Source: Gracilibacillus suaedae
GTDB taxonomy: Bacteria > Bacillota > Bacilli > Bacillales > Amphibacillaceae
Reading direction: 5' to 3'
Assembly: GCF_017599345.1 (NCBI RefSeq)
Contig: NZ_JAGFVL010000035.1
Span: 1-64,000 of the forward strand
DNA length: 64,000 nt
Shown in pieces: positions 37,451 to 46,209 of the stretch. Numbering within the stretch: the stretch's first letter is position 1; the number at the start of each line of letters is the position of its first letter. The notes beneath the pieces are model-generated. The model made no database searches. It was not told the DNA's origin and saw nothing but the letters and a program-made list of their open reading frames with translations. The position numbers and the translations under genes are program-made.

Positions 37451-39163
37451 ATGGTATTTGATGGAATTGTTACCCGCGCAATAACACACGAGCTTCATCA
37501 TGAAATGGCATCAGGACGTGTATTAAAAATATATCAACCTACAGATACCGAATTGTTATTTACAATTAGAAAGTTCGGTACCAATAAACAGCTTTTGATT
37601 AGTGCTCATTCAAGTTATGCCAGAATTCATTTTACAACAGATACGTACGAAAATCCTACAGAACCTTCGATGTACTGTATGATGCTTCGCAAGTATTTAA
37701 ATGGAAGCTTTATTGAATCGGTTGAGCAGATGAAAAATGAGCGAATTATTCATATTCATTTTCAAACAAAAAATGAAATCGGGGACCAAAGCGTTAAAAC
37801 ATTAATAGTGGAATTGATGGGAAAGCATAGTAATATTATTTTAGTTGACCAAGAACGTCAGGTGATACTTGAAAGCATTAAGCATGTATCAAGTGCTCAT
37901 AATCGACATCGAGCTATTTTACCTGGCAACACGTATGTACAACCACCTAATCAAGGTAAATACAATCCGTTAACCATTGATGGGGATGCATTTATTCGAA
38001 AGCTGGATTTTAATGCAGGTAAACTTGATCAACAAATCGTCAATACCTATATGGGGATTTCTCCTGTTTTAGCAAAGGAAATAGTAGTACAAGCTGGTCT
38101 TGGTAAAACAGATGCATTTAAAGACGCATTTACAAAGATTCAACAGCAAATACTAGAACATCAATATGAGCCTTTTATAACTAGGAATAAAAAAGAAGGG
38201 TTTTATGTTTTACCTTTATCGTCCAAAGATGGTGAAAAAGAGTGTTTTAATTCCGTAAGCAGTATGTTAGATACATTTTATTCCGGCAAAGCTGAGCGTG
38301 ACCGAGTAAAGCAAAAAGCTGGTGATTTATTACGCTTTTTAACCAATGAACAAAAGAAAAACAAACGAAAGTTAGTGAAATTAGACAAAACATTGGAACA
38401 AGCGAAAAATGCAGATCGCTACCAACGAGACGGAGAATTATTAACGGCTCACATGCATTTAGTGGAAAAAGGCGATAAAGAAGTCGAAGTGATCGATTAT
38501 TATGACCCTGATCAAGCGAAAAGAACGATTACGTTAAACGAGAATAAAACACCTAGCGAAAATGCGCAGGCTCTTTTCAAAAAATATCACAAATTAAAAA
38601 CGTCGAAACAAATGGTTGAAGAAGAGAAAAAGAAAACCTATCAAGAAATGGAATATTTAGACCAGGTAATCGAACAAATTGATACGGCTAGGGAGCAGGA
38701 TATCGAGGAAATACGCGAGGAATTACAAGAACAGGGATATTTAAAGAAAAGACAAGCAAAAACAAAGGCAAAAAAGAAAGTGACGAAACCAGTTCCAGAA
38801 ACATTCTACGCTTCAGATGGAACCGAAATTTTAGTTGGTAAAAACAATAAACAAAATGAATATTTGACTAATCGTCTAGCACGCAAGGATGAAGTCTGGT
38901 TGCATACGAAAGATATTCCTGGTTCACATGTTGTGATTCGGTCAACAAACCCTAGTGAAGATACATTATTGGAAGCAGCACAGTTAGCCGCTAATTTCAG
39001 TAAATCAAAACATTCTTCCTCTGTTCCGGTTGACTATACGTTAATCAGGCATGTAAAAAAACCAAATGGTGCGAAACCAGGCTTTGTCACCTATGACAAC
39101 CAAAAAACATTGTTTGTAACACCTGATCAAAGCTATTTGACAAAGTTAAAAGCTAAACCATAA
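37451..39163 (+). CDS. rqcH: Ribosome quality control factor RqcH (NFACT family)
   Basis: Binds stalled 50S subunits with peptidyl-tRNA and recruits tRNA-Ala to add alanine tails that mark chains for decay. It has an NFACT-N domain (about 1-200), helix-hairpin-helix, long coiled coil (about 270-430) and a C-terminal NFACT-R domain (HTKDIPGSHVVIRS). It is 570 aa. The start ATG has GAGGTG 7 nt upstream; the GTG three codons earlier lies inside that site. The pair D97/R98 of B. subtilis RqcH is E97/R98 here. It is plus strand, divergent from yloC. Confidence 0.94.
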   Translation: MVFDGIVTRAITHELHHEMASGRVLKIYQPTDTELLFTIRKFGTNKQLLISAHSSYARIHFTTDTYENPTEPSMYCMMLRKYLNGSFIESVEQMKNERIIHIHFQTKNEIGDQSVKTLIVELMGKHSNIILVDQERQVILESIKHVSSAHNRHRAILPGNTYVQPPNQGKYNPLTIDGDAFIRKLDFNAGKLDQQIVNTYMGISPVLAKEIVVQAGLGKTDAFKDAFTKIQQQILEHQYEPFITRNKKEGFYVLPLSSKDGEKECFNSVSSMLDTFYSGKAERDRVKQKAGDLLRFLTNEQKKNKRKLVKLDKTLEQAKNADRYQRDGELLTAHMHLVEKGDKEVEVIDYYDPDQAKRTITLNENKTPSENAQALFKKYHKLKTSKQMVEEEKKKTYQEMEYLDQVIEQIDTAREQDIEEIREELQEQGYLKKRQAKTKAKKKVTKPVPETFYASDGTEILVGKNNKQNEYLTNRLARKDEVWLHTKDIPGSHVVIRSTNPSEDTLLEAAQLAANFSKSKHSSSVPVDYTLIRHVKKPNGAKPGFVTYDNQKTLFVTPDQSYLTKLKAKP

Positions 39164-39193
39164 AGCTAAACGCTCAGTCGGTCTAATATACTT

Positions 39194-39258
39194 ATACTCC
39201 CCTTAAAGGTAAACAGATTAATGAATAAAATCTGTTTTCATCTTACGGGGAGTTTTTA
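39194..39258 (+). terminator. Terminator after rqcH
   Basis: ACTCCCC / GGGGAGT closing an inner AAACAGATT / AATCTGTTT stem, then TTTTTA. It lies 30 bp past the rqcH stop. Confidence 0.8.
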
Positions 39259-39276
39259 TACCGGCAATCTAGTAGT

Positions 39277-39975
39277 TTACAATTCTTGTAATTCATTGAC
39301 CGTGATAAACTGATAATCTCTCTCAGATAACGTTTCTAAAATACCTTCGATGGCCTTGAGTTCTTTTCCTTTATCGTCATACATCGGATGCATCAAGATA
39401 ATGGATCCCGGTTCGATATTTTCTACCACGTAATTAACTTTATCAGCAGCCTGAACATAAAAACTATCTGGTTCCAGATTCCACATAATTGTTTCCATAT
39501 TATTTTGCTGTAAATACCATGGTAAAGCAATGATCTTTTTTCCATTCGGTGGGCGAAAATCAATTTGCCCCTCATAACCAATTTCTCTAATTAATTGGTC
39601 TGTTTTTTCAATTTCGTTTTTAATAAACGATGGAGATTTGAAAATCATTCGGTTATGAGAATAAGTATGGTTTGCAACCTGGTGCCCAGCTTGTACGATT
39701 GCTTCAGCCTCTTCTGGAAAGTTTTCTATAGATTCTCCAATCAGAAAAAACGTTGCCTTAGCATTATATGTTTCTAACAACGATAGAATCTCGTGAACGT
39801 TTTTAGTAGGACCGTCATCAAAGGTAAGTGCTACAACTTTTTCTTTCGTTTCAACTTTGGCAGTTAAATCACCAAATAATTGAAAGGTTCTAGAATTCAT
39901 TAGCTTATAGCCACTAAATAATATGGATACGAAACAAATAACAATAATAGTAATTAAAACGATTGGTTTTCTCAT
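39277..39975 (-). CDS. Polysaccharide deacetylase family protein
   Basis: NodB-homology carbohydrate esterase, probably acting on peptidoglycan or another envelope polysaccharide. An N-terminal hydrophobic segment (about 5-23) suggests a membrane anchor or signal. Motif 1 TFDDGPT gives the catalytic base and metal Asp, motif 2 is HTYSH, and RPPNGK follows. It is 232 aa from MRKPIVLI; the ATG is 8 nt after GAGAAGG, while an upstream TTG is too close. The substrate is unknown. Confidence 0.88.
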   Translation of the reverse strand: MRKPIVLITIIVICFVSILFSGYKLMNSRTFQLFGDLTAKVETKEKVVALTFDDGPTKNVHEILSLLETYNAKATFFLIGESIENFPEEAEAIVQAGHQVANHTYSHNRMIFKSPSFIKNEIEKTDQLIREIGYEGQIDFRPPNGKKIIALPWYLQQNNMETIMWNLEPDSFYVQAADKVNYVVENIEPGSIILMHPMYDDKGKELKAIEGILETLSERDYQFITVNELQEL

Positions 39976-40102
39976 AGCCAATACCTTCTCTTCATCATAT
40001 TATCAATAACTTGAATAACTGATACTCCATTAATATAACACAGAACATCATCTAGGTGTATGGAAGATAGCAAGACTCTCATTCACAATATAGTAGAGTC
40101 AT

Positions 40103-40148
40103 AAAAAAATAACAGCCTATAAATCATATGATTAACAAGCTGTTTTTA
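40103..40148 (-). terminator. Probable terminator downstream of citA
   Basis: AACAGC / GCTGTT with an inner AATCATATGATT palindrome, flanked by A- and T-runs on both sides. It is about 100 bp past the citA stop and could also serve the opposite strand. Confidence 0.55.
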
Positions 40149-40246
40149 ATTCATTCTTATCTCCTTTTGCTATATCAACCTCGAACGACACCGCAGAGAA
40201 ATATCCTTAAAATATAGTTGTGGACTAGCTTTTACTTCCTTGTTTA

Positions 40247-41347
40247 TTATCTCTCATCCTTCTCGATTATCTTTCCAATATAACGGGATTGTGGTCGATA
40301 AATCGCATTATTATCAGCTTGTTCAAGTACATGAGCAGTCCAGCCAACCACCCTACTCGCAGTAAATGTCGGTGTAAAAAGTTGTGGATCTAGGTTAATA
40401 GACTTCATAATTGCCGCTGCATAAAATTCTACATTTGTATATAAAGAACGACCTGGCTTTAATTCATTTAATACTTTAACAGCTACATCCTCCACATGAA
40501 TGGCAAGATCTAACCAGGCATCTGAATCTTTCGATTGAAGCAAGGTCTCTCGTAATGCAATTGCTCGAGGATCATGTGTTTTATATACACGGTGTCCAAA
40601 TCCCATTAACTTTTCACCGTTGTTCAGCTTATTTCTGATCACTTTTTCTGTATTTTCTTTTATGGCTATTTCCTCCAATAATTGGATCACCCCTGAAGGA
40701 GCTCCACCATGTAAAGGTCCTTTCATCGTTCCGATTGCAGCAGTTATACTCGATACTAGATCAGACTCTGTTGAAGCGGTAACTCTAGCAGAGAAAGTGG
40801 ACGCATTCATACCATGCTCCATGGTCAAAATCATGTATGTTTCTAATCCATCCACTTGAGCTTTAGTTGGCTTTTTTCCATTTAGCATGAATAAGTAGTT
40901 TTCAACGTGACCGTAAGCATCATTTAGTTCATTAGCACCATTCCCGTTTATTTTATTGTACCAATAAGCGATAATAGTAGGAATTAATGCTGTTAATCTT
41001 ATAGCATGAGTAATCGAAGGCTTCCATTGGTAATCTGTAGTTCCTTCTGCTGATATAACCGTCCTGATTACGCTCATCACATCCATATTTTGCGGTAGAT
41101 GCTCCATTATGGATTTGATTGTTGCTGTTAAATGTCGCTTTTTGATTAGTTCATTCTTTAGATTTTCTAATTCATCTGCAGTTGGTAAATAGCCATACCA
41201 AAGCAAATAGGCAACCTCTTCAAACGAATTGGCTTTTGCCAATTGTTTTGCTTCATATCCTCTATAAATTAATTGAGCCTTTTCACCGTCAATGTGACTA
41301 ATATATGTTTCTGCAGCGACAACTCCTTTAAGTCCTTGGTTAACCAT
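40247..41347 (-). CDS. citA: Citrate synthase (CitA type)
   Basis: Condenses acetyl-CoA and oxaloacetate. It is 366 aa from MVNQGLKGVVAAETYISHID, the same length as B. subtilis CitA and similar to it throughout. Catalytic region: EHGMNASTFSARV, MKGPLHGGAPSGV and GFGHRVYK. The start follows AGGAAGAGGAGA; the frame runs 13 codons further but has no ribosome site there. The divergent LysR gene matches CitR, so this is the minor citA/citR pair rather than the major citZ enzyme. Confidence 0.92.
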   Translation of the reverse strand: MVNQGLKGVVAAETYISHIDGEKAQLIYRGYEAKQLAKANSFEEVAYLLWYGYLPTADELENLKNELIKKRHLTATIKSIMEHLPQNMDVMSVIRTVISAEGTTDYQWKPSITHAIRLTALIPTIIAYWYNKINGNGANELNDAYGHVENYLFMLNGKKPTKAQVDGLETYMILTMEHGMNASTFSARVTASTESDLVSSITAAIGTMKGPLHGGAPSGVIQLLEEIAIKENTEKVIRNKLNNGEKLMGFGHRVYKTHDPRAIALRETLLQSKDSDAWLDLAIHVEDVAVKVLNELKPGRSLYTNVEFYAAAIMKSINLDPQLFTPTFTASRVVGWTAHVLEQADNNAIYRPQSRYIGKIIEKDER

Positions 41348-41463
41348 TCTCCTCTTCCTTTCTGTTAGAACTTCCTTTATAAACATTGTATAATAGTAAT
41401 TTAATTATAAAAATTAAATATTTTTAAAATTATTAATTAATATATTTAATAAGGAAGATATAC
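41348..41463. promoter_or_regulatory. citA/citR divergent promoter region
   Basis: 116-bp, very AT-rich intergenic region with AATTAAATATTTTTAA- and TTAATTAATATATTTAA-type palindromic stretches. Divergent LysR-type genes are usually controlled by regulator binding here. I cannot assign the exact operator. Confidence 0.5.
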
Positions 41464-42342
41464 ATGGAGTTAAGTTGGATTCGTACATTTATTACTGCAG
41501 CTAAAACAGGCAATTTCCGAAAAACTGCTGATTATTTATTTATTTCGCAGCCTTCTGTAACTGTACATATTAAACAATTGGAAAAAGAGCTTGGAATTCA
41601 GTTATTTCAAAGAGATGGCAAACGTGTAAAATTAACAGAAGCTGGTAGGAGGTATTTAAACCATGCCATTCATTTGACAGAGGTATATGAAGCAGGAATG
41701 GAGGATATCAAAACCTTTAGCCAAGGATACACAACAAAATTAACCCTTGCTATCTCTCCTCTCATTGCAGATACGATCATGCCCTTTGTACTTAAGCAAT
41801 ATATCAAAAAACACCCAGAAGTAGAGATTACGATAGAAATTGTGGAATCAAAAGATATTGAGAAAGCGGTTAGTAATGAAACGGTGGATATTGGTCTATC
41901 ATGTCTTCCAAGTTTCCATCCTGACCTTGAGAGCCAATTACTATATAACGATCAAGTTGTTTTGGTTGCACCTCATGATGGAATAGATTTTGAAGCTGCA
42001 CTCCCATTGGATGAAGCAGAGATATTATCCGCCAATCGCTTATTGACACATAATCATCCTGGCTACTGGGATGACTTAATTCAAAATGTAAAGTTATTTT
42101 ATCCAGGTATTCAAATGATGAAAGTCTCACAAACTCATATTACAAAGCGTTTTATTGTAGAAGGGCTAGGGGTCTCATTTCTTCCTTTCTCAACAGTAAG
42201 AAGGGAGCTGCTTGAAGGTAAAATGATTGAGGTTGATATTCAGTCTTTTCCACCACCCCAAGCAAATACTTATGCAATCTATAAATTTGATCATAATAAG
42301 CAAATGGAGCTTTTGGAATTTATTGGCCAGTATCATTTATAA
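41464..42342 (+). CDS. citR: LysR-family regulator CitR
   Basis: LysR regulator of the divergent citA. It has an N-terminal winged helix (FRKTADYLFISQPSVTVHIK, about residues 19-38) and a periplasmic-binding-like effector domain from about 90. The C-terminal half TLTHNHPGYWDD-like and VSQTHITKRFIVEGLGVSFLP resembles B. subtilis CitR closely. It is 292 aa. In B. subtilis CitR represses citA. Confidence 0.88.
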   Translation: MELSWIRTFITAAKTGNFRKTADYLFISQPSVTVHIKQLEKELGIQLFQRDGKRVKLTEAGRRYLNHAIHLTEVYEAGMEDIKTFSQGYTTKLTLAISPLIADTIMPFVLKQYIKKHPEVEITIEIVESKDIEKAVSNETVDIGLSCLPSFHPDLESQLLYNDQVVLVAPHDGIDFEAALPLDEAEILSANRLLTHNHPGYWDDLIQNVKLFYPGIQMMKVSQTHITKRFIVEGLGVSFLPFSTVRRELLEGKMIEVDIQSFPPPQANTYAIYKFDHNKQMELLEFIGQYHL

Positions 42343-42367
42343 CAAAAAGTTTTCGAATAACTATTCT

Positions 42368-42381
42368 GGACTGATTATTCC
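42368..42381. promoter_or_regulatory. TetR operator 1
   Basis: GGACTGATTATTCC, an imperfect palindrome just upstream of the TetR gene. It is shared with the site at 43015-43028, which suggests autoregulation. Confidence 0.65.
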
Positions 42382-42417
42382 GAAAATGATAATATGTTCA
42401 AAAGGAGGTGTGCCATC

Positions 42418-42999
42418 ATCGCAAGAATTAAAGAATTTCATAAGGAACAAGCATTACATCAAGCCATGCTGTTGTTTTGGAAAAATGGGTATGAAGCCAC
42501 AAGTATACCAGAGTTATTAAATGTCATGGGTATTAGCCGTTCAAGTCTTTATGACACTTTCACTGATAAACAAACCTTATATATATCTGCCTTAGAACAT
42601 TATAAAGCTATTTATTCGAGAAAAAGAGATATTCTTGACAAAGCGACAAATGTGAAGGATGGAATTGATCGATTTTTTAAGATTCATATTTCGAGCGCTT
42701 ATGACCCAAGACTTCCTGGTGGTTGTTTTATAACGAATGCAGCTATATCGCTAGAATCATCTGAAGATAAACAAGTAAACCAATTGATAAAAGATAGTCT
42801 TAGTAAACTGGAACAGTCTTTTTTCACACTATTGGAGAAAGGGAAAAATTCTGGAGAAATTAACAGGAATGTTGACATAAAGGCATTAACCTCTCTACTG
42901 TTAAATCTGAATCACAGTATAAATGTAATGGCCAAAGCAGGTAAAGATAAACAAGAAGTAGAAGCAATGATTTCTTTTGTTATCCATACTTATTTATAA
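42418..42999 (+). CDS. TetR-family regulator, probably with ATC start
   Basis: TetR repressor with helix-turn-helix YEATSIPELLNVMGISRSSLYDTF (in part, residues about 22-45) and a C-terminal ligand domain containing PRLPGGCFITNAA. A strong AGGAGGTG lies 7 nt before the second of two ATC codons (42418), giving MARIKEFHKEQALHQAM, the usual opening for this subfamily. The ATG at 42394 has no ribosome site and would translate through the AGGAGGT. So an ATC start or a mutated ATG is likely. Two copies of a palindrome flank the gene. Confidence 0.82.
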   Translation: MARIKEFHKEQALHQAMLLFWKNGYEATSIPELLNVMGISRSSLYDTFTDKQTLYISALEHYKAIYSRKRDILDKATNVKDGIDRFFKIHISSAYDPRLPGGCFITNAAISLESSEDKQVNQLIKDSLSKLEQSFFTLLEKGKNSGEINRNVDIKALTSLLLNLNHSINVMAKAGKDKQEVEAMISFVIHTYL

Positions 43000-43014
43000 T
43001 TTTTTGCCTATTTT

Positions 43015-43028
43015 GGACTGATCATTCC
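43015..43028. promoter_or_regulatory. TetR operator 2, upstream of the dehydrogenase
   Basis: GGACTGATCATTCC, a 14-bp near-perfect palindrome (centre TGATCA) within TTTTGGACTGATCATTCCGT. It lies 48 bp before the dehydrogenase gene and matches operator 1 in 13 of 14 bases. Confidence 0.7.
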
Positions 43029-43075
43029 GTAAACAGTAATCCTATTAACTAAATTAATTCTAGAAAAGGGGATCC

Positions 43076-43963
43076 ATGATGAAAATATCTTTTGTTGGAC
43101 TCGGAAATATGGGAATACCTATGGCTGAAAATCTTTTAAATGCAGGCCATGAATTAACACTATACAATCGTACATACAAAGAGATCGAGTCTTTCGATAA
43201 CCAGCAAGTGACATATGCTAAGACTCCACTTGAAGCCGCACGAGAAAGTGATATTACCATTACGATGCTTTCTGATGATAAGGTAATAGAAGAAGTTGCA
43301 CTGGGTAAAAACGGCATTTTACATGGCTTACCTAGTAATGGTATTCATATTTCAGCAAGTACGATTAGTATCGAGATGTCCAAAAAGTTGACTGAAGCCC
43401 ATCAATCAAAATCACAATACTTTTTATCTGCAACAGTACTCGGACGCCCTGATGCTGCAAAGGCAGCTAAACTGCGAGTACTTTTAGCAGGACCTAAAGA
43501 AGCTCGAGATCAATCCATTCCTGTTTTAGAAGCTTTAAGCCAAGAAATATTTATAATGGGCGATGACCCAGCAACAGGTAATGCTACCAAACTTGGTGTT
43601 AACTTTTTAATCGCTTCTATGATAGAATCTTTGGCCGAATCACAATTGCTTGTTGAAAAATATGGTGTAACCTCTAAAAATTTTATGGAAGTAGTCAATG
43701 CTCTCTTTCAGTCACCTATATATCAACATTACGGTTCCATGATGGTGAAAAAGCAATTTGAACCAGCAGGTTTTAAAATGAACTTAGGTAGAAAAGATGT
43801 CCAACTAGCTATTGATGCTGCTAGCTCTGTCCAATCCCCTCTTCCTTTAGCTGAATTAATTCATGGTCATTTTAGCAAAGGAATTAATCAAGGATATGGT
43901 GAATTAGATTGGACGGCTTTAATAAAGTGTTTAAAGGATAGCCCAAATATAGATAAAGTATGA
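43076..43963 (+). CDS. NAD(P)-dependent oxidoreductase, 3-hydroxyisobutyrate dehydrogenase family
   Basis: Beta-hydroxyacid dehydrogenase fold. The N-terminal Rossmann motif is FVGLGNMGIPMAENLL (GxGxxG). The C-terminal helical domain contains KLGVNFLIASMIESLAESQ, in which the lysine sits in the usual catalytic helix. It is 295 aa. Two adjacent ATGs; the first is used here. The substrate cannot be told; related enzymes reduce small semialdehydes or imines. It is probably the target of the adjacent TetR repressor. Confidence 0.85.
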   Translation: MMKISFVGLGNMGIPMAENLLNAGHELTLYNRTYKEIESFDNQQVTYAKTPLEAARESDITITMLSDDKVIEEVALGKNGILHGLPSNGIHISASTISIEMSKKLTEAHQSKSQYFLSATVLGRPDAAKAAKLRVLLAGPKEARDQSIPVLEALSQEIFIMGDDPATGNATKLGVNFLIASMIESLAESQLLVEKYGVTSKNFMEVVNALFQSPIYQHYGSMMVKKQFEPAGFKMNLGRKDVQLAIDAASSVQSPLPLAELIHGHFSKGINQGYGELDWTALIKCLKDSPNIDKV

Positions 43964-44127
43964 AAAATAGCGAAAAAACAATTAATACTCCTAGTAGCTT
44001 TAAATTTTTATTGAATTCTGTAAGACATTAATAAAACAGAACAAGAGGCTAGGACAGAAGCGTTTTATAATTAGTGAAATCCAATAGTCTGGGACATAAC
44101 TAAATAGGTAGAACGAGAATCCGAACT

Positions 44128-44256
44128 AAGCGTAGGCAAAATACACAGACTCCTCATGACGAGCACGCGAGCCGAAGATCCACTGTGTGAAGTGTTTTTC
44201 TTCACACAGTTAGCTAAAGATCGCCCACGGAAAGCGAAGTATTTTTATCGAAGCGG
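44128..44256 (+). repeat. Structured repeat core, copy E (forward, single)
   Basis: Outer stem GGCAAAATAC (44135-44144) / GTATTTTTATC. Inner hairpin CTGTGTGAAG (44183-44192) / CTTCACACAG (44200-44209) between GATCCA and TTAGCTAAA, then CGCCCACGGAAAGCG. No opposed partner is seen nearby. It lies in the 505-bp gap between the dehydrogenase and the catalase; the rest of the gap holds nothing I recognise. Confidence 0.85.
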
Positions 44257-44468
44257 TATGTGTACTCAGACTTTAATGTTCTCATTTTTCTTAATCTAAT
44301 TACTCTTTTTCCCAGCCTTGTTTTTTTCATGCATAGTATTTGAATATTTGTATGAACTGTTTTTTTATCCAAGTGGTAATATGGAATTTTGTTGTTTCAC
44401 CACTATTGACTAATTCATAAAAGATCAGCAACCAAAAACCACCAGTGCAGTACTTTGAACGGTTATTT

Positions 44469-45338
44469 TTATTGTTGATTATTAGGATCCATTTTTCCTG
44501 CACCTCGTTGGATTCTCATTTCTAAAGGAGGTGTACCATGAATGTATGTTGGCCCTGGTTGTAAATTAGGTTTTTGTCCCATCGCTTTTGGATTTTGAAT
44601 ATATTCAAAATTAGCCTGACCATCAAAAGATGGTCCATTTGCCCATCTCCCTGTACTGCTTTCTTCTCCTTCAGAATAATTCATAAACGAATATGAAACT
44701 TCTTGTTTTTCATACTCTTGGTTAAATGTACTTGGAACTACAGCTCCTTGAGATTGTTCTAACTCTTCAATCGCAGCCATCCATTGATTTTGATGCATTG
44801 TATCACGCGCAATTAGGAAGGAAAGCATATCTCTAACTCCTGGGTCCGTTGTCATCTCATACAATCGAACTACCTGAAGTCGCCCTTGAGATTCTGCATT
44901 GAGATTCGCCCTAAAATCTGCTAGCAAGTTTCCACTCGCTATTGTATAACGAGCAGTCCAAGGAAAACCTACACTATCATTAGGCTGTGCACCTAGTCCA
45001 TTAACAATTGCGTGTTGAGGGTTCATACCGCCAAGAACAGCTTCAACCGCTGGATCTTTAGCTACTTGTTCTTGATCATGAGCAGGCGCTCCATCTAATA
45101 GTTGAGCAATCATTGTTGCAATCATTTCCACATGTGCTATTTCTTCTGTTGCAATATCGAGAATCATATCTCGGTATTTACCTTCAGCACGACAATTCCA
45201 TCCTTGAAATAGATATTGCATCATAACAGACATTTCGCCATATTGTCCACCTAGGATTTCTTGTAATTTTTTCGCATATACTGGGTCTGGCTGACTTGGT
45301 TTGGCATCATATTGTAACTCCTTAACATGATAAAACAT
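44469..45338 (-). CDS. Manganese catalase family protein
   Basis: Ferritin-like di-manganese catalase that breaks down H2O2. First-half ligands are Glu35 (GEMSVMMQYL), Glu66 and His69 (ATEEIAHVEM). The second-half set is around ESQGRLQVVRLYE and ARDTMHQNQW. It is 289 aa. It is similar to B. subtilis YjqC/YdbD and to spore-coat CotJC. Two GerP-type spore genes lie next to it on the other strand, which fits a spore or stationary-phase role (inference). Confidence 0.92.
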   Translation of the reverse strand: MFYHVKELQYDAKPSQPDPVYAKKLQEILGGQYGEMSVMMQYLFQGWNCRAEGKYRDMILDIATEEIAHVEMIATMIAQLLDGAPAHDQEQVAKDPAVEAVLGGMNPQHAIVNGLGAQPNDSVGFPWTARYTIASGNLLADFRANLNAESQGRLQVVRLYEMTTDPGVRDMLSFLIARDTMHQNQWMAAIEELEQSQGAVVPSTFNQEYEKQEVSYSFMNYSEGEESSTGRWANGPSFDGQANFEYIQNPKAMGQKPNLQPGPTYIHGTPPLEMRIQRGAGKMDPNNQQ

Positions 45339-45647
45339 TTACTAACCTCTCCTTTTTGCTAGGTATAATACTACTCAAGATTAGGTTTAGTAACATATAT
45401 GATTTATATTAGATGAAATAAATTCCATTCATTAGGTTATAGGAAGAGCTTGACCATTCAATATAAAAAGAAATAACAATAACATATTCTAAAGAATCTG
45501 CTGTTTCACACTATTAATAGGTTTATTTATTATTCTACTTATTTATAGTTGGTTATCCATTCCGATGATTGAGTTATAACATAACATTATTTTATATAAC
45601 GAAAGACAAGAGGGTATTAAAGTTAAAGATTTAGAAAGGAAGTGCAT
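45339..45647. other. Gap between catalase and spore germination genes
   Basis: AT-rich and noncoding. CATAACATT near 45577-45585 loosely fits a sigma-K -10 pattern (CATANNNTA), but I cannot assign a matching -35. A divergent promoter pair is expected here. Confidence 0.35.
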
Positions 45648-45863
45648 ATGATGACAATTATATTAGGACCAGTAATTATAAATAGTAATGAAGGTATATT
45701 ATCAAATAACATCTTTATTGCTTCTCCAACATCAACAAGTAAAGTCGTTGCCGGTGCTGGAAGTTTTAACACAGGCGATTGGATAACAACCAATAATTTC
45801 TTTAATAGTTCTTCAGCTGTTGATCCAGATGCAATTGACTCGAACATTGATGATAGGATTTAA
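45648..45863 (+). CDS. GerPA/GerPF-type spore germination protein
   Basis: 71-aa small protein of the GerPA/GerPF family, which in Bacillus helps germinants pass the spore coat. Family features: IILGPVIINSNEGIL, ASPTSTSKVVAGAGSFNTGD and AVDPDAIDSN near the end. AAGGAAG precedes two adjacent ATGs; the first is used. It is followed 35 bp later by a second family member. Confidence 0.82.
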   Translation: MMTIILGPVIINSNEGILSNNIFIASPTSTSKVVAGAGSFNTGDWITTNNFFNSSSAVDPDAIDSNIDDRI

Positions 45864-45898
45864 ATTGAAATGTAATATTTAACTTAGGGGGTTCTAGA

Positions 45899-46135
45899 AT
45901 GTCGGGTTCTTTCTTTAGATCAGTCACTATTAATAGTAATGAAGGATTTATTTTTAAAAATGCATTAAATGTATCTCCACCTTCTACAAGTAAAGTAGTG
46001 ACTGGATCAGGAAGCTTTAATACGGGCTTTTTTACTTTCAGTAATAATGGAATTAATACGAGTAGTGCAATTGATCCTGATGCAGATGATTCAAATATTG
46101 TAGATCCGATAGGTAGGGATGTCGGCGAGATTTAA
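45899..46135 (+). CDS. GerPA/GerPF-type spore germination protein
   Basis: 78-aa paralogue of the preceding gene: VTINSNEGFIFKNALNVSP, STSKVVTGSGSFNTG and SAIDPDADDSNIVDP. TTAGGGGG lies 6 nt before the ATG. The two make a tandem pair rather than a full six-gene gerP operon. Confidence 0.82.
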   Translation: MSGSFFRSVTINSNEGFIFKNALNVSPPSTSKVVTGSGSFNTGFFTFSNNGINTSSAIDPDADDSNIVDPIGRDVGEI

Positions 46136-46209
46136 ATAATGTTCTTTTATAAGTGTACCAACTAGAATGAACGCTTACCATACAGTCTAATCAAGCACCA
46201 CTTCAAACA

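Noticed and set aside
42394-42417. ATG at 42394 as the start of the TetR gene
   Set aside because: There is no ribosome site before it, and it would translate the AGGAGGT itself. The ATC at 42418 fits spacing and family alignment better.
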